In this document: one piece after another, positions 34,781 through 42,134 of the stretch
How the letters are laid out: each line of letters begins with the position of its first letter
Numbering within the stretch: the stretch's first letter is position 1
NCBI RefSeq assembly: GCF_000518265.1
Contig: NZ_JADG01000010.1
Span: 62,001-126,000, forward strand
Direction: 5' to 3'
DNA length: 64,000 bases
DNA from: Actinomadura oligospora ATCC 43269
GTDB lineage: Bacteria; Actinomycetota; Actinomycetes; Streptosporangiales; Streptosporangiaceae
Notes under the pieces: model-generated
Seen by the model: the letters and a program-made list of their open reading frames with translations, nothing else
What the model was told of the DNA's origin: nothing
Database searches by the model: none
Position numbers and translations under genes: made by a program

Positions 34781-35748
34781 GCCGCCCCCCGAACGGTGTC
34801 GTGGCCGGTGGCGAGGGCGAGGTAGACCTCGTCCAGGCCCGGCTGGCTGAGGGAGAGCTCGCCGGGGTCGATCCCGGCGGCGTCCAGGGCGCGCAGGACG
34901 GCGGTGACCTGCCGGGAGGACGCGGCGGCGACGGACAGCGTGCCGCGCGCCGGGTCGAACGACGGGCGGATGCCGTCCGCGCGGAGGGCCTGCTCGGCGC
35001 GGACGGCGTCCGCCGGACGGACCGTCACCGCGCGGCTCCCCACGCGCGCCTTGAGTTCGTCCGGCGTGCCGGACGCGACGAGCCGTCCGCGCCGCAGGAC
35101 GGCGACGACGTCGGCGAGCCGGTCGGCCTCGGTGAGGTCCTGGGTGGTCAGCAGCACCGCCGCGCCGTCCCGGGCGAGGCCCCGGACGACCTCCCACAGC
35201 GTCAGCCGGGACACCGGGTCCAGGCCGGCGGTCGGCTCGTCCAGGACGACCACCTCGGGCCGTCCGGTGAGCGCGGCGGCGAGGTCGAGGCGGCGCCGGG
35301 TGCCGCCCGAGCAGGCGCGCAGGGGCCGTTCGGTGAACTCGCCCAGGCCGAACAGTTCGAGCAGCTCGTCCGCGCGCGCATGCGCGGCGCGGCGGCCGAA
35401 ACCGTGCAGGCGGGTGAGCAGGACGAGCGTCGCGCGTGGTGTCATCTGGTCGTCCAGCGCGGCGAACTGCCCGGCCACGCCGATGCTCCGGCGCACCCGG
35501 TGCGCCTCGGCGACCACGTCGAACCCGGCGACCCGGGCGGCGCCGGACGTCGGCCGGGCGAGCGTGGTCAGGATGTCCACAAGGGTGCTCTTGCCCGCGC
35601 CGTTGTGCCCGAGCAGGCAGAGGACCGTCCCGTGCGGGACGGCCAGGTCGACGCCGTCCAGCGCGGTGACCGCCCCGAACCGCTGGACGAGCCGTGTGGT
35701 CGCAATCGCCGCCGTCTCGGTCGCGGAGTCCTCCTCGGGGACCGTCAT
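34777..35748 (-). CDS. ABC transporter ATPase (DrrA-like) of the lasso operon
   Basis: 323 residues from the ATG at 35748, overlapping the MauE-like stop by four bases. Walker A LLGHNGAGKST, Q-loop region VAGQFAALDDQMTP, signature CSGGTRRRLDLA, Walker B VVVLDEPTAGLD, and LLTTQDLTEADRLAD, where Gln occupies the H-loop position as in other DrrA proteins. The C-terminal 90 residues are the DUF4162-like domain of drug exporters. Pairs with the next gene as the lasso exporter, replacing the fused McjD type of proteobacteria. Confidence 0.92.
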   Translation of the reverse strand: MTVPEEDSATETAAIATTRLVQRFGAVTALDGVDLAVPHGTVLCLLGHNGAGKSTLVDILTTLARPTSGAARVAGFDVVAEAHRVRRSIGVAGQFAALDDQMTPRATLVLLTRLHGFGRRAAHARADELLELFGLGEFTERPLRACSGGTRRRLDLAAALTGRPEVVVLDEPTAGLDPVSRLTLWEVVRGLARDGAAVLLTTQDLTEADRLADVVAVLRRGRLVASGTPDELKARVGSRAVTVRPADAVRAEQALRADGIRPSFDPARGTLSVAAASSRQVTAVLRALDAAGIDPGELSLSQPGLDEVYLALATGHDTVRGAA

Positions 35749-36311
35749 GACGCCTCCGGACGGGACGCGCGGGCCTCGGGGAACAGCCGGAACAGCACCA
35801 GCCGGACGGCCGTGTCGTAGTACTTGACCAGCGCGAACGCGGCACCGACCCCGGCCGCCGCCGCGACCCCGGCGAGCGGCGACACCTCGGGCGCCCGGGT
35901 GGCCGAGAGCAGCAGCCCCGGCACCGCGAACCCCAGCAGCAGGACGTTCCGCAGGATCAGCGGGTAGCTCATCGCCGCGCTGTGCCCGCCGAAGCAGCCG
36001 CACTCGGCGAACACCCGTCCGCGCACCGCCCGCAGGATCACGCCGATGAACAGCGTCAGCAGAGCCGTGGCCAGCGCGAACCCGGCGAAAGCGGTCGGCG
36101 GCAGCGCGGTGAGCACGGCGGTCGACGCCTCCGAGCCGGCGAAGGACGCCGCGAGGACCGTGACGGCGCGACCGTCCCATTTCGTCAGCATCTGTACCGT
36201 CTGGGTGAAATTCCCGAAACCTTCGCGGTCATGGAGCTTGGTGTAGCCCGAGTAGCCGAACACCAGCACCACCGCGCCCTGGGCGAACGCGAGGACCAGG
36301 CCCGCCGTCAT
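35745..36311 (-). CDS. MauE/DoxX-type membrane protein in the lasso operon
   Basis: 188 residues from the ATG at 36311, overlapping the peptidase stop by four bases. About four membrane helices: LVLAFAQGAVVLVFGYSGYT at the start, AGFALATALLTLFIGVILRA, YPLILRNVLLLGFAVPGLLL, and one near 150. Cys104 and Cys106 lie in FAECGCFGGH, the conserved Cys pair of the MauE family. In methylamine utilisation MauE is needed for disulfide-rich subunit maturation. The predicted lasso core here has two tail cysteines, so oxidising them is the natural proposed role. A quinone- or thioredoxin-linked partner is not encoded nearby. Confidence 0.85.
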   Translation of the reverse strand: MTAGLVLAFAQGAVVLVFGYSGYTKLHDREGFGNFTQTVQMLTKWDGRAVTVLAASFAGSEASTAVLTALPPTAFAGFALATALLTLFIGVILRAVRGRVFAECGCFGGHSAAMSYPLILRNVLLLGFAVPGLLLSATRAPEVSPLAGVAAAAGVGAAFALVKYYDTAVRLVLFRLFPEARASRPEAS

Positions 36312-36727
36312 CGCCGGCCCGCCGAGATCACCAGGACCTTCGAGAACGCTCCGACCTCGGCGTTCTCCCCGATCGGACGGCCCTCGGCCTCCACCCACGC
36401 GTGCGCCTTGAACGGCTCCAGCCGCACGCCGGTGCACCAGTCCGGCCACGTCCCGCCGAACCGGCACAGCAGCGCCGTCGCGACCGCCCGCTGCAGGCAG
36501 ACCTGTCCCGCGCACCGGACGCTGACCGAGACCACCGCCCGCCGCGCCTCGTCCGCCCGCGCGGCGCTCGCCGGACGCGCGCGCCCGCTCGCCAGGACCA
36601 GCACGCGTCTCAGGCGCGCGGGCGGCAGCGCCGCCACAGGACGCGCCACCGCGACCGCGACCCGCGCGGCGAGCCTGCGCCGCCACGGCACGCGCTCGGT
36701 GGGCTCCAACGTCATGGGCATCGTCAT
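36308..36727 (-). CDS. Lasso peptide leader peptidase B2 (transglutaminase-like)
   Basis: 139 residues from the ATG at 36727, which overlaps the cyclase stop (ATGA); ATGs a few codons later are alternatives. The Cys-His catalytic pair of McjB-like peptidases is visible: Cys77 in GQVCLQRAVATALLCRF and His109 in PFKAHAWVEAEG, with the conserved WPDWCTGVR between. B2 removes the 19-residue leader bound by B1. Extra cysteines at 72, 88 and 98 are not unusual in actinobacterial members. N-terminal 60 residues are Arg/Ala-rich helices. Confidence 0.92.
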   Translation of the reverse strand: MTMPMTLEPTERVPWRRRLAARVAVAVARPVAALPPARLRRVLVLASGRARPASAARADEARRAVVSVSVRCAGQVCLQRAVATALLCRFGGTWPDWCTGVRLEPFKAHAWVEAEGRPIGENAEVGAFSKVLVISAGRR

Positions 36728-38544
36728 GCGTACTCTCCTCCGAGGGTTCGGACGCCGTCCGTGCGCACCGGCAGGGACCGCGCCCAGACCTCGCACGCGA
36801 CCGTGCTCACCAGCGGCACGAACGCCAGCGCCGTCGGCGGCGGGACGGTCAGGACGCGGCGCAGGGCGTCGAGGTCCACCAGCCCGCGCCGGACCAGGTG
36901 GGAGTCCTCGAACAGGGACAGCAGGTCGGCGCGGTTCCGGCGGAGGGCCCGGTACGCCTCCGCGCTGTACTCCGACTTGGTCGTCCGGCCGAGGAACGGC
37001 GCGGGCACCAGGCCGCGCAGCGCCTCGGAGAGCAGGGGCTTGTACCGGGTCAGGCCCACGCGGTCCTGAGGGCGCAGGGACAGGACGGCCTCAACGACGC
37101 GGTCGTCCACGTAGGGGGCCTCCCAGGGCATTCCGGCGGCGCGCGCCGCCTGCCGGACGGTCGCGCCACATCCCCGGACGTCCTGGATGATCGAGTGCTG
37201 GGAGCGTCCGGGGGACAGCGGAACCGCGTGCCAGGCCGCGTCGCGCACGGCCGTGCGGGCCGCGTCGATCGCGTCGGGGGTCGCCCAGGGCGGCATCAGC
37301 CCGCCGATGCCCCACTCGAACGCCGGAGCGGACGCGGCGGTCTCCAGGGGAGCCGTCAGGCCGTCCGCGGACGCGGCGAGCCACTCCCCGAACGAGGCGT
37401 TCGCCGACAGGCCGCGCAGCATCGGCCCCGTCCGCCACCGGAACAACGCCCGGTGCGCCCGCAGGTGCCGGACTGCCGCCAGCGGTCGACGCCGAGCGAG
37501 TTCATGCAGGTGAACGGGCTTCGACAGGAACAGTTCGTCCCCGCCGTGCCCGGTCAGGTGGACGCGCGAACCGTACTCCCCGACGCGCCCCGCGGTGGCG
37601 AGCAGGGCGGCCCGCGTGCGGATCCACGCGTACGGCTCCTCCAGGTCGTCGGCGTGGTCGAGCACGCCGGAGAACCAGGCCGGGGTCGTCCCGCGCTCGA
37701 ACACCAGGTGGTCGCCGGGCAGCATCTCGGTGGCGCGGCGCGCCCAGAGGCCGTCCTCGTCGGCCGGGTCGTCGCCCTCCATCCGGGACGTGACGAGCCG
37801 GTCGGCGTGCTGGGCGGCGAGGAAGCACAGGCTCGTGGAGTCCATGCCGCCGGACAGGTCCGCGCTGACGACTCCCGCGCCTCGTACCCGCGCGCGTACG
37901 CCGTCGCACACCGCCTCGCGCACGAGGGCCGCCGCCTCCGGCAGCGCGAGGTGCGGTTCGGGTGGACGCCACCAGCGGACGACCCGTCCCCGCCCGTCCG
38001 CGCCGATCTCCAGGGCGGTACCCGTGGGCAGGGCTTCGACGCCGTGCCACAGGCTCTGCTCGGAGAGCGGCCACGGCGGCCAGGGCGCGATCAGCCGGGC
38101 GGCGAGCAGCTCGTCCCGGATGACCGCGCCCAGCCCCCTCACCAGCGGGTCGGGCCGGTCGGATGCGACGACGACCTCGCCGACCCGCGCGTGGAAGACC
38201 TGCCGCGCGGACGAGAGCGACCCCTGCACCCACGTGCGTCCGCCCATGCTGACGACCAGGTGGAAGCAGCCGCCGAACGCGCTCGCCGCGGCGGCGACGT
38301 CCCTGGGCGTCCTCGCCGTGGCCAGCACGTGCGACAGCCCGTGGACGGTCGCGTTCGTCGGCCCGAGCAGCACGGCCGCCCGGTCGCCGAGCGCGGTGTG
38401 CCGGACCTCGCCCAGGGTCAGGGCCCGGTCGCCGAGGATCCAGGGCCGTCCGGACGGGTGACGGAGCAGCGGGGCCGGGGCGTCCGCCACGAGGTCGACG
38501 ACGGCGGGTCCGGCCGGATGGTCGGGGAGCACGATGAAGCGCAC
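36724..38544 (-). CDS. Lasso peptide cyclase (asparagine synthetase homologue)
   Basis: 606 residues from a GTG at 38544. The N-terminal 200 residues resemble a glutaminase fold without a nucleophilic Cys2 (VRFIVLPD), as in all lasso cyclases. The ATP pyrophosphatase motif SGGMDS is at 231-236, with THGGDELF-like TGHGGDELFL at 331-340. It adenylates the Glu8 side chain of the core and closes the macrolactam with the Gly1 amine. Length and motifs match actinobacterial LasC/LarB-type enzymes. It begins 140 bases after the precursor stop, beyond a hairpin. Confidence 0.95.
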   Translation of the reverse strand: MRFIVLPDHPAGPAVVDLVADAPAPLLRHPSGRPWILGDRALTLGEVRHTALGDRAAVLLGPTNATVHGLSHVLATARTPRDVAAAASAFGGCFHLVVSMGGRTWVQGSLSSARQVFHARVGEVVVASDRPDPLVRGLGAVIRDELLAARLIAPWPPWPLSEQSLWHGVEALPTGTALEIGADGRGRVVRWWRPPEPHLALPEAAALVREAVCDGVRARVRGAGVVSADLSGGMDSTSLCFLAAQHADRLVTSRMEGDDPADEDGLWARRATEMLPGDHLVFERGTTPAWFSGVLDHADDLEEPYAWIRTRAALLATAGRVGEYGSRVHLTGHGGDELFLSKPVHLHELARRRPLAAVRHLRAHRALFRWRTGPMLRGLSANASFGEWLAASADGLTAPLETAASAPAFEWGIGGLMPPWATPDAIDAARTAVRDAAWHAVPLSPGRSQHSIIQDVRGCGATVRQAARAAGMPWEAPYVDDRVVEAVLSLRPQDRVGLTRYKPLLSEALRGLVPAPFLGRTTKSEYSAEAYRALRRNRADLLSLFEDSHLVRRGLVDLDALRRVLTVPPPTALAFVPLVSTVACEVWARSLPVRTDGVRTLGGEYA

Positions 38545-38614
38545 AGGAATTCCCAGGGCATGCGAAAACGCACGGACATCGTTCGGTGCGAATTCGGGAC
38601 CGATATTCGAGGTG

Positions 38615-38648
38615 GGGCGCCGACGTCGAAATTCCGACGTCGGCGCCC
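38615..38648 (-). terminator. Attenuator-like hairpin between lasso precursor and cyclase
   Basis: Perfect 14-bp arms GGGCGCCGACGTCG and complement with a six-base AAATTC loop, 37 bases after the precursor stop. No U-tract follows, so partial termination or mRNA 3'-end protection is more likely than full termination. Either would raise precursor output above that of the enzymes. Confidence 0.75.
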
Positions 38649-38684
38649 GGATTCACTCCGAGCCGTTACCGCTGGAGCGTCCCG

Positions 38685-38810
38685 CTAGTTCTTGCCCACG
38701 CAGTTGAGCCAGAAGCACTTGCTGTCCCACTCCCAACCCCAGCTCGGGTGGCCGAGGGTGACCTGCGTGAAGTTGCCGAGTCGAGTCAGTTCGGGCGGTG
38801 TGTAGAGCAT
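38685..38810 (-). CDS. Lasso peptide precursor (class IV-like, disulfide in tail)
   Basis: 41 residues from the ATG at 38810; GGAAAGGAG lies nine bases upstream. The leader MLYTPPELTRLGNFTQVTL carries the RRE-binding pattern Y-x-x-P-x-L-x-x-x-G-x-F and Thr at position -2. The 22-residue core starts GHPSWGWEWDSKC: Gly1 and Glu8 define an eight-residue ring, Cys13 and Cys18 lie in the tail, and the C-terminus is VGKN. LP2006, the class IV type, begins GRPNWGFE with tail cysteines 13 and 17, so this is a new relative with a one-residue larger disulfide loop. Four Trp residues are notable. First gene of the operon. Confidence 0.93.
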   Translation of the reverse strand: MLYTPPELTRLGNFTQVTLGHPSWGWEWDSKCFWLNCVGKN

Positions 38811-38879
38811 GCGATCAAACTCCTTTCCGAGTGTGAACGACCGAGGGTCGATCGTTCTTTACGCTGCTACTTACTGATG

Positions 38880-38911
38880 CTTCGGAGCTTAGTAATGACC
38901 TTCTTCGGAGC
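38880..38911 (-). promoter_or_regulatory. Direct repeat upstream of lasso precursor
   Basis: CTTCGGAGC (GCTCCGAAG on the coding strand) occurs at 38880-38888 and 38903-38911, 23 bases apart start to start, about two helical turns. It lies 70-101 bases upstream of the precursor ATG and could bind an activator. TTGAGT and TACTAA nearby may be -35/-10 elements, but their spacing of 20 is long. Confidence 0.4.
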
Positions 38912-39320
38912 GCCACTCAATATTCTGTCCGGATCCGGACCCGCCATTCTTGCGTTGCCCCGAGGTGAAAAATATGGGCCACTACGTCCGGCTTTATGGG
39001 GACGTTCCGCCCGCCCGCCCGGTTGCCGCGGGGGCGCCGCCGAGGTGTGCGTTCCGCCCATCCGCGGCACGTTCGGCGTCCGCGGCCGGGCCGCCCGCAC
39101 GCTCGCCGTCGCCGAGGCGCGCCGACGCGCCCCGCCCGGCCGAACCGGCGATCTTTTTCCCGGGACGTTTCGCCGCGCCGTCCGTGGGAGCCCGGTGGGG
39201 CCGGGAGACCCGGCGGGGTAAGGGTTTCGGACGATCACGGCGTCCGAGTGCGAGGCGTTCGGGAGGGTTTGCGCCTCGCTTCGACGCCCTGACCTCGGCT
39301 TGTACCTCCGACATCGTGTA

Positions 39321-39347
39321 GGACATACTCGTCCCGCTCGGACATAC
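39321..39347 (+). promoter_or_regulatory. Direct repeat GGACATAC upstream of nuoA
   Basis: GGACATAC occurs at 39321-39328 and 39340-39347, 19 bases start to start. TTGTAC just upstream at 39299 with CATACT at 39323 gives an 18-base-spaced promoter-like pair. Suggestive of a regulated nuo promoter; not proven. Confidence 0.35.
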
Positions 39348-39428
39348 ACGTGCCGGGTAGAGGCATATCGACGAATCCCGACGTGTTGTCATCGGTCCGC
39401 TCGGATCAGCCGAAAGGGGGGAGTGCGG

Positions 39429-39776
39429 ATGCAGCCGTTCGTCGGCGCGCTCGCGCTGCTCGGTCTCACGGCGGCCCTGGTGTGCGCCGTGTACGCGGTG
39501 TCCGCGTTCACCGCCCTCCCGGGAACCCCGGCCGCCGCGCCGTACCTGTCCGGCGGCCTCCCGGTCGAGCACGCCGTGTCGCGCTACCACGTCCGCTGGT
39601 ACGTGATCACCCTGGTCTTCCTCGCCTTCGACATGGAGATGGTCTTCATGTACCCGTGGGCGCTGGTCGTGACGTCCGTCGGGCCGAAGGCCGTCGTCGA
39701 GATGTTCGCCTTCCTCGCGCTGCTGATGGTCGGCGTCCTGTACGCCTGGCGGGAGGGCGCGTTCCGATGGGCCTGA
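39429..39776 (+). CDS. nuoA: NADH-quinone oxidoreductase subunit A homologue
   Basis: 115 residues from the ATG at 39429, with AAAGGGGGGAG upstream (an in-frame GTG at 39423 is possible). Three membrane helices. The family signature is intact: YVITLVFLAFDMEMVFMYPW, corresponding to FDxExxFLxPWA in NuoA. The usual loop cysteine region is replaced by VEHAVSRYHVRWYV. It starts the complex I-like operon and overlaps the next gene by ten bases. Confidence 0.92.
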   Translation: MQPFVGALALLGLTAALVCAVYAVSAFTALPGTPAAAPYLSGGLPVEHAVSRYHVRWYVITLVFLAFDMEMVFMYPWALVVTSVGPKAVVEMFAFLALLMVGVLYAWREGAFRWA

Positions 39777-41218
39777 GAGCACGCCTCCTGCGCTTCGCCG
39801 CCCGCCGCCCGCGTCCGCTCGTCGTGGCCGTCCCCGGCTTCACCGCCGTCCGGCTCGCCGTCGAGGCCGACCTGCGCCGCCGCGGCTGGCGACCCGCCCT
39901 CACGCCCGCGGAGGCCGACCTCCTCATCGTCTGCGGACGTCCCGGGCCCGACCTGGCGGACGCCGTCGACACCGTCTGGGACCAGATGCCGAACCCGCGC
40001 GCCCGGGCCGACCTGCACTCCCCGTCCGACGTCCTCACCGCCCTGGACGCCGCGTCCGCCCACCTGGCCGACGAACCCGCCCAGGTCACCGACGCCGCGA
40101 GCCGCGCCTCCTTCACCCCCGAATCGTCCATGGACCACAGCGCCATGGGTCACGGGGACATGGGCCAAGGCCACGAGGGCCACGCGGCCATGGGCGATGA
40201 GCACGCGGGCCACGAGGGCATGGACCATGAGGCGATGGGCCAAGCCCACATGAACCACGATGCCGAAAACGCCGACGAAGACCACGAGGGTCACGAAGGC
40301 CATTCGGGTCACGAAGGCCACGCGGCTTCCGGAGGCCATGAAGGCCACCAGGGGCATGAGGGCCACGCGGCCATGGGCGATGAGCACGCGGGCCACGAGG
40401 CCATGGACCATGAGGCGATGGGCCACGCCCACATGAACCACGACGCGGAGAACGCCGACGAAGACCACGAGGGCCACCAGGGTCATGAGGGTCACGGAGG
40501 CCACGCGGCCATGGAGAGTGGGCCTTCGGGGCGCGAGGCCATGGACCACGCGGCCATGGGGCATGGCGGTCATGAGGGTCACGGCGGTGGTCATGGCGGG
40601 GGGCATGAGCACCACATGATGGGGGTGCCGCACGGGCTGGCGATGGCCGATCGCGCGCCGGACCGGGACGGGCTCAAGCTGGACGTCCTGCATGTGCCGT
40701 TCGGGCCGGTGCTCGCCGACTGGCCCGCCGGGCTGAAGGTGACGTTCACCCTGCAAGGCGACGTCGTCCAGGCCGCCGAGGTGGAGAACCTCTCCGCGGA
40801 CGCGGACGCCGACGCCGAACACTTCTGGGACGAGACGAACGTGGTCGCGGCCCGCCTGGACGCGCTGGCCCGCCTGCTCGCAGTCGCGGGCTGGACGGCC
40901 CAGGCCGCGCAAGCACGCGTTCTCCGCGACGAGGCCCTCACCAACGGACGCGTCGAACCGTCCCGCCTGGCGAAGTTCGTCCGCCGCACGCGTCGTTCGC
41001 GCACGCTGCGCTGGATGCTCCAGGACGTGGCCATCGGCGAGACGAACGCCTGGACACGCGTGTCCGACCAGCTCGCCGAGCTCGGCGGTGAGACGCGGCG
41101 GCACACGTCCGCCCCGCCGCTCGACGAACTGCTCGTCGGCCTGGACGTCGCGGCGGCGCGCCTGCTCATCGCCGCGCTCGACCCCGAAACGGTGAGGACG
41201 GTGGCGGAGCATGTCTGA
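39767..41218 (+). CDS. NuoB-like/His-Met-rich/NuoD-related fusion protein
   Basis: 483 residues from the ATG at 39767, overlapping nuoA. Residues 17-100 align with NuoB (RRGWRPALTPAEADLLIVCG, DAVDTVWDQMPNPRAR) but keep only one Cys, so cluster N2 cannot form. Residues 122-287 are dense in His, Met, Asp and Glu (units such as HEGHAAMGDEHAGHE), including a 44-residue segment repeated at 61-residue offset. Residues 295-483 (DRDGLKLDVLHVPFGPVLADW, TFTLQGDVVQAAEVENLS) resemble the NuoD-related proteins of actinomycete second nuo clusters, lacking the quinone-site His/Tyr motifs I would expect. It replaces the whole peripheral arm in this operon. The role may be structural, metal-sensing or metal-supplying. 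Confidence 0.82.
   Translation: MGLRARLLRFAARRPRPLVVAVPGFTAVRLAVEADLRRRGWRPALTPAEADLLIVCGRPGPDLADAVDTVWDQMPNPRARADLHSPSDVLTALDAASAHLADEPAQVTDAASRASFTPESSMDHSAMGHGDMGQGHEGHAAMGDEHAGHEGMDHEAMGQAHMNHDAENADEDHEGHEGHSGHEGHAASGGHEGHQGHEGHAAMGDEHAGHEAMDHEAMGHAHMNHDAENADEDHEGHQGHEGHGGHAAMESGPSGREAMDHAAMGHGGHEGHGGGHGGGHEHHMMGVPHGLAMADRAPDRDGLKLDVLHVPFGPVLADWPAGLKVTFTLQGDVVQAAEVENLSADADADAEHFWDETNVVAARLDALARLLAVAGWTAQAAQARVLRDEALTNGRVEPSRLAKFVRRTRRSRTLRWMLQDVAIGETNAWTRVSDQLAELGGETRRHTSAPPLDELLVGLDVAAARLLIAALDPETVRTVAEHV
40130..40625 (+). repeat. His/Met/Asp-rich coding repeat with 183-base duplication
   Basis: Encodes about 165 residues built from GHEGH, AMGDEH, MDHEAMGH and HMNHDAENADEDHEGH units. 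Two nearly identical blocks (about 40171-40300 and 40354-40483) lie exactly 183 bases apart, a recent internal duplication. At the DNA level the unit is GGCCACGAG-like and slippage-prone. Confidence 0.85.
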
Positions 41219-42122
41219 GTCCCAGCTCGTCGTCCTTCCCCTCGTCGCGGTGCTGACGATCGCGGCGGCGGCGTTCGACGCCGTCCTCGCCGCCGCGTCG
41301 GCCGGAAGCCCTGGGCCCTGGCGGGCCTGGGACACGCCGCTGCGCGAGACCGCGCGCCTGCTCGTCCGGCAGCGCCGGAGCACTCTCGCGTCCGACCGGC
41401 TGCTGCGCCGAACCGGCGTGCTCGTCCTGCCGGTCGCGGCGGTGCTCGCGGCGGCGGTCCTGCCGCTCGGCGGTGCGCGCGCGGCGTCCGACACGTCCGT
41501 CGGGATCGTCTGGTTCAACGCCATGGAGGTCGCGGTCTGGGCGGGCGTCTGGCTCGCCGGATGGGGCGTGAACTCGGCGTACTCGCTGGTCGGCGGCTAC
41601 CGGATGATCGCGCAGGGCCTCGCCTACGAACTCCCGCACATGTTCGCGCTGATCACGGTCGCGGTCGGCGCCGAGTCCCTGCGGTTCTCGGACGTCGTGA
41701 CGGCGCAGCACGATCTGTGGTTCGCCGTCCAGATGCCGGTCGCGTTCCTCGTGTACCTGCTGTCCGCGCTGGCGATGGCGTTCTGGGGACCGCTGTCGTC
41801 CCCGGCGGGCGCCGATCTCGCGGGTGGTGCCATGGCCGAACTGTCCGGCGCCGACCGGCTGGTGTTCTCGGCGGGCCGGTACGCGATGCTCGCGGTCGCC
41901 GCTGCCGCCGCCGTCCCGATGTTCCTCGGCGGGGGAGCGGGTCCGCTTCTCCCGGCCTGGCTGTGGGCGCTGCTGAAGACGCTCGTCGTCCTCGCCGCCC
42001 TGCTCTGGACGGCGCGCCGCCTGCCGGTGCTCCGGATGGACCGTTTCATGACCTTCGCGTGGACGGCGCTGATCCCGGCCACGCTGCTCCAACTGCTGGT
42101 CACCGGGCTGGTCGCGCTGTGA
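41211..42122 (+). CDS. nuoH: NADH-quinone oxidoreductase subunit H homologue
   Basis: 303 residues from the ATG at 41211, overlapping the fusion gene stop. About eight membrane helices. The quinone-cavity segment of NuoH is recognisable: WGVNSAYSLVGGYRMIAQG then LAYELPHMFALI (canonical: NNKYALLGALR...QMISYE), and the C-terminal FMTFAWTALIPATLLQLLV. It keeps the conserved Glu of the E-channel entrance in YELP. Loops are shorter and divergent compared with canonical NuoH, consistent with a missing or different peripheral arm. Confidence 0.9.
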   Translation: MSESQLVVLPLVAVLTIAAAAFDAVLAAASAGSPGPWRAWDTPLRETARLLVRQRRSTLASDRLLRRTGVLVLPVAAVLAAAVLPLGGARAASDTSVGIVWFNAMEVAVWAGVWLAGWGVNSAYSLVGGYRMIAQGLAYELPHMFALITVAVGAESLRFSDVVTAQHDLWFAVQMPVAFLVYLLSALAMAFWGPLSSPAGADLAGGAMAELSGADRLVFSAGRYAMLAVAAAAAVPMFLGGGAGPLLPAWLWALLKTLVVLAALLWTARRLPVLRMDRFMTFAWTALIPATLLQLLVTGLVAL

Positions 42123-42134
42123 GGAGGAACTGAC

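Larger units (their letters stand above)
38811..39428. other. Divergent promoter region between lasso and nuo operons
   Basis: 618 bases without a gene. The lasso side (38850-38960) is the most AT-rich part of the window's neighbourhood, as expected of a promoter. A small hairpin CGACC-GAG-GGTCG (38838-38850) lies in the precursor 5' UTR. The middle (39000-39200) is ordinary GC-rich sequence. The nuo-side elements are listed separately. Confidence 0.5.

Noticed and set aside
33041..34825. Plus-strand 594-codon frame over the lasso exporter
   Set aside because: Arg/Gly/Gln-rich antisense shadow; the minus strand carries complete permease and RRE genes.
38685..38810. Alternative ring at Asp10 or a core beginning at the preceding Leu
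   Set aside because: Lasso rings have seven to nine residues. Gly1-Glu8 agrees with LP2006 and with Thr at -2 of the leader; Asp10 would give a ten-residue ring.
38685..38810. Class I or III lasso type
   Set aside because: Those need ring-to-tail disulfides. Both cysteines here lie in the tail after Glu8.
39767..41218. Calling the protein a functional NuoB
   Set aside because: Only one Cys remains in the NuoB-like part; four are needed for cluster N2.
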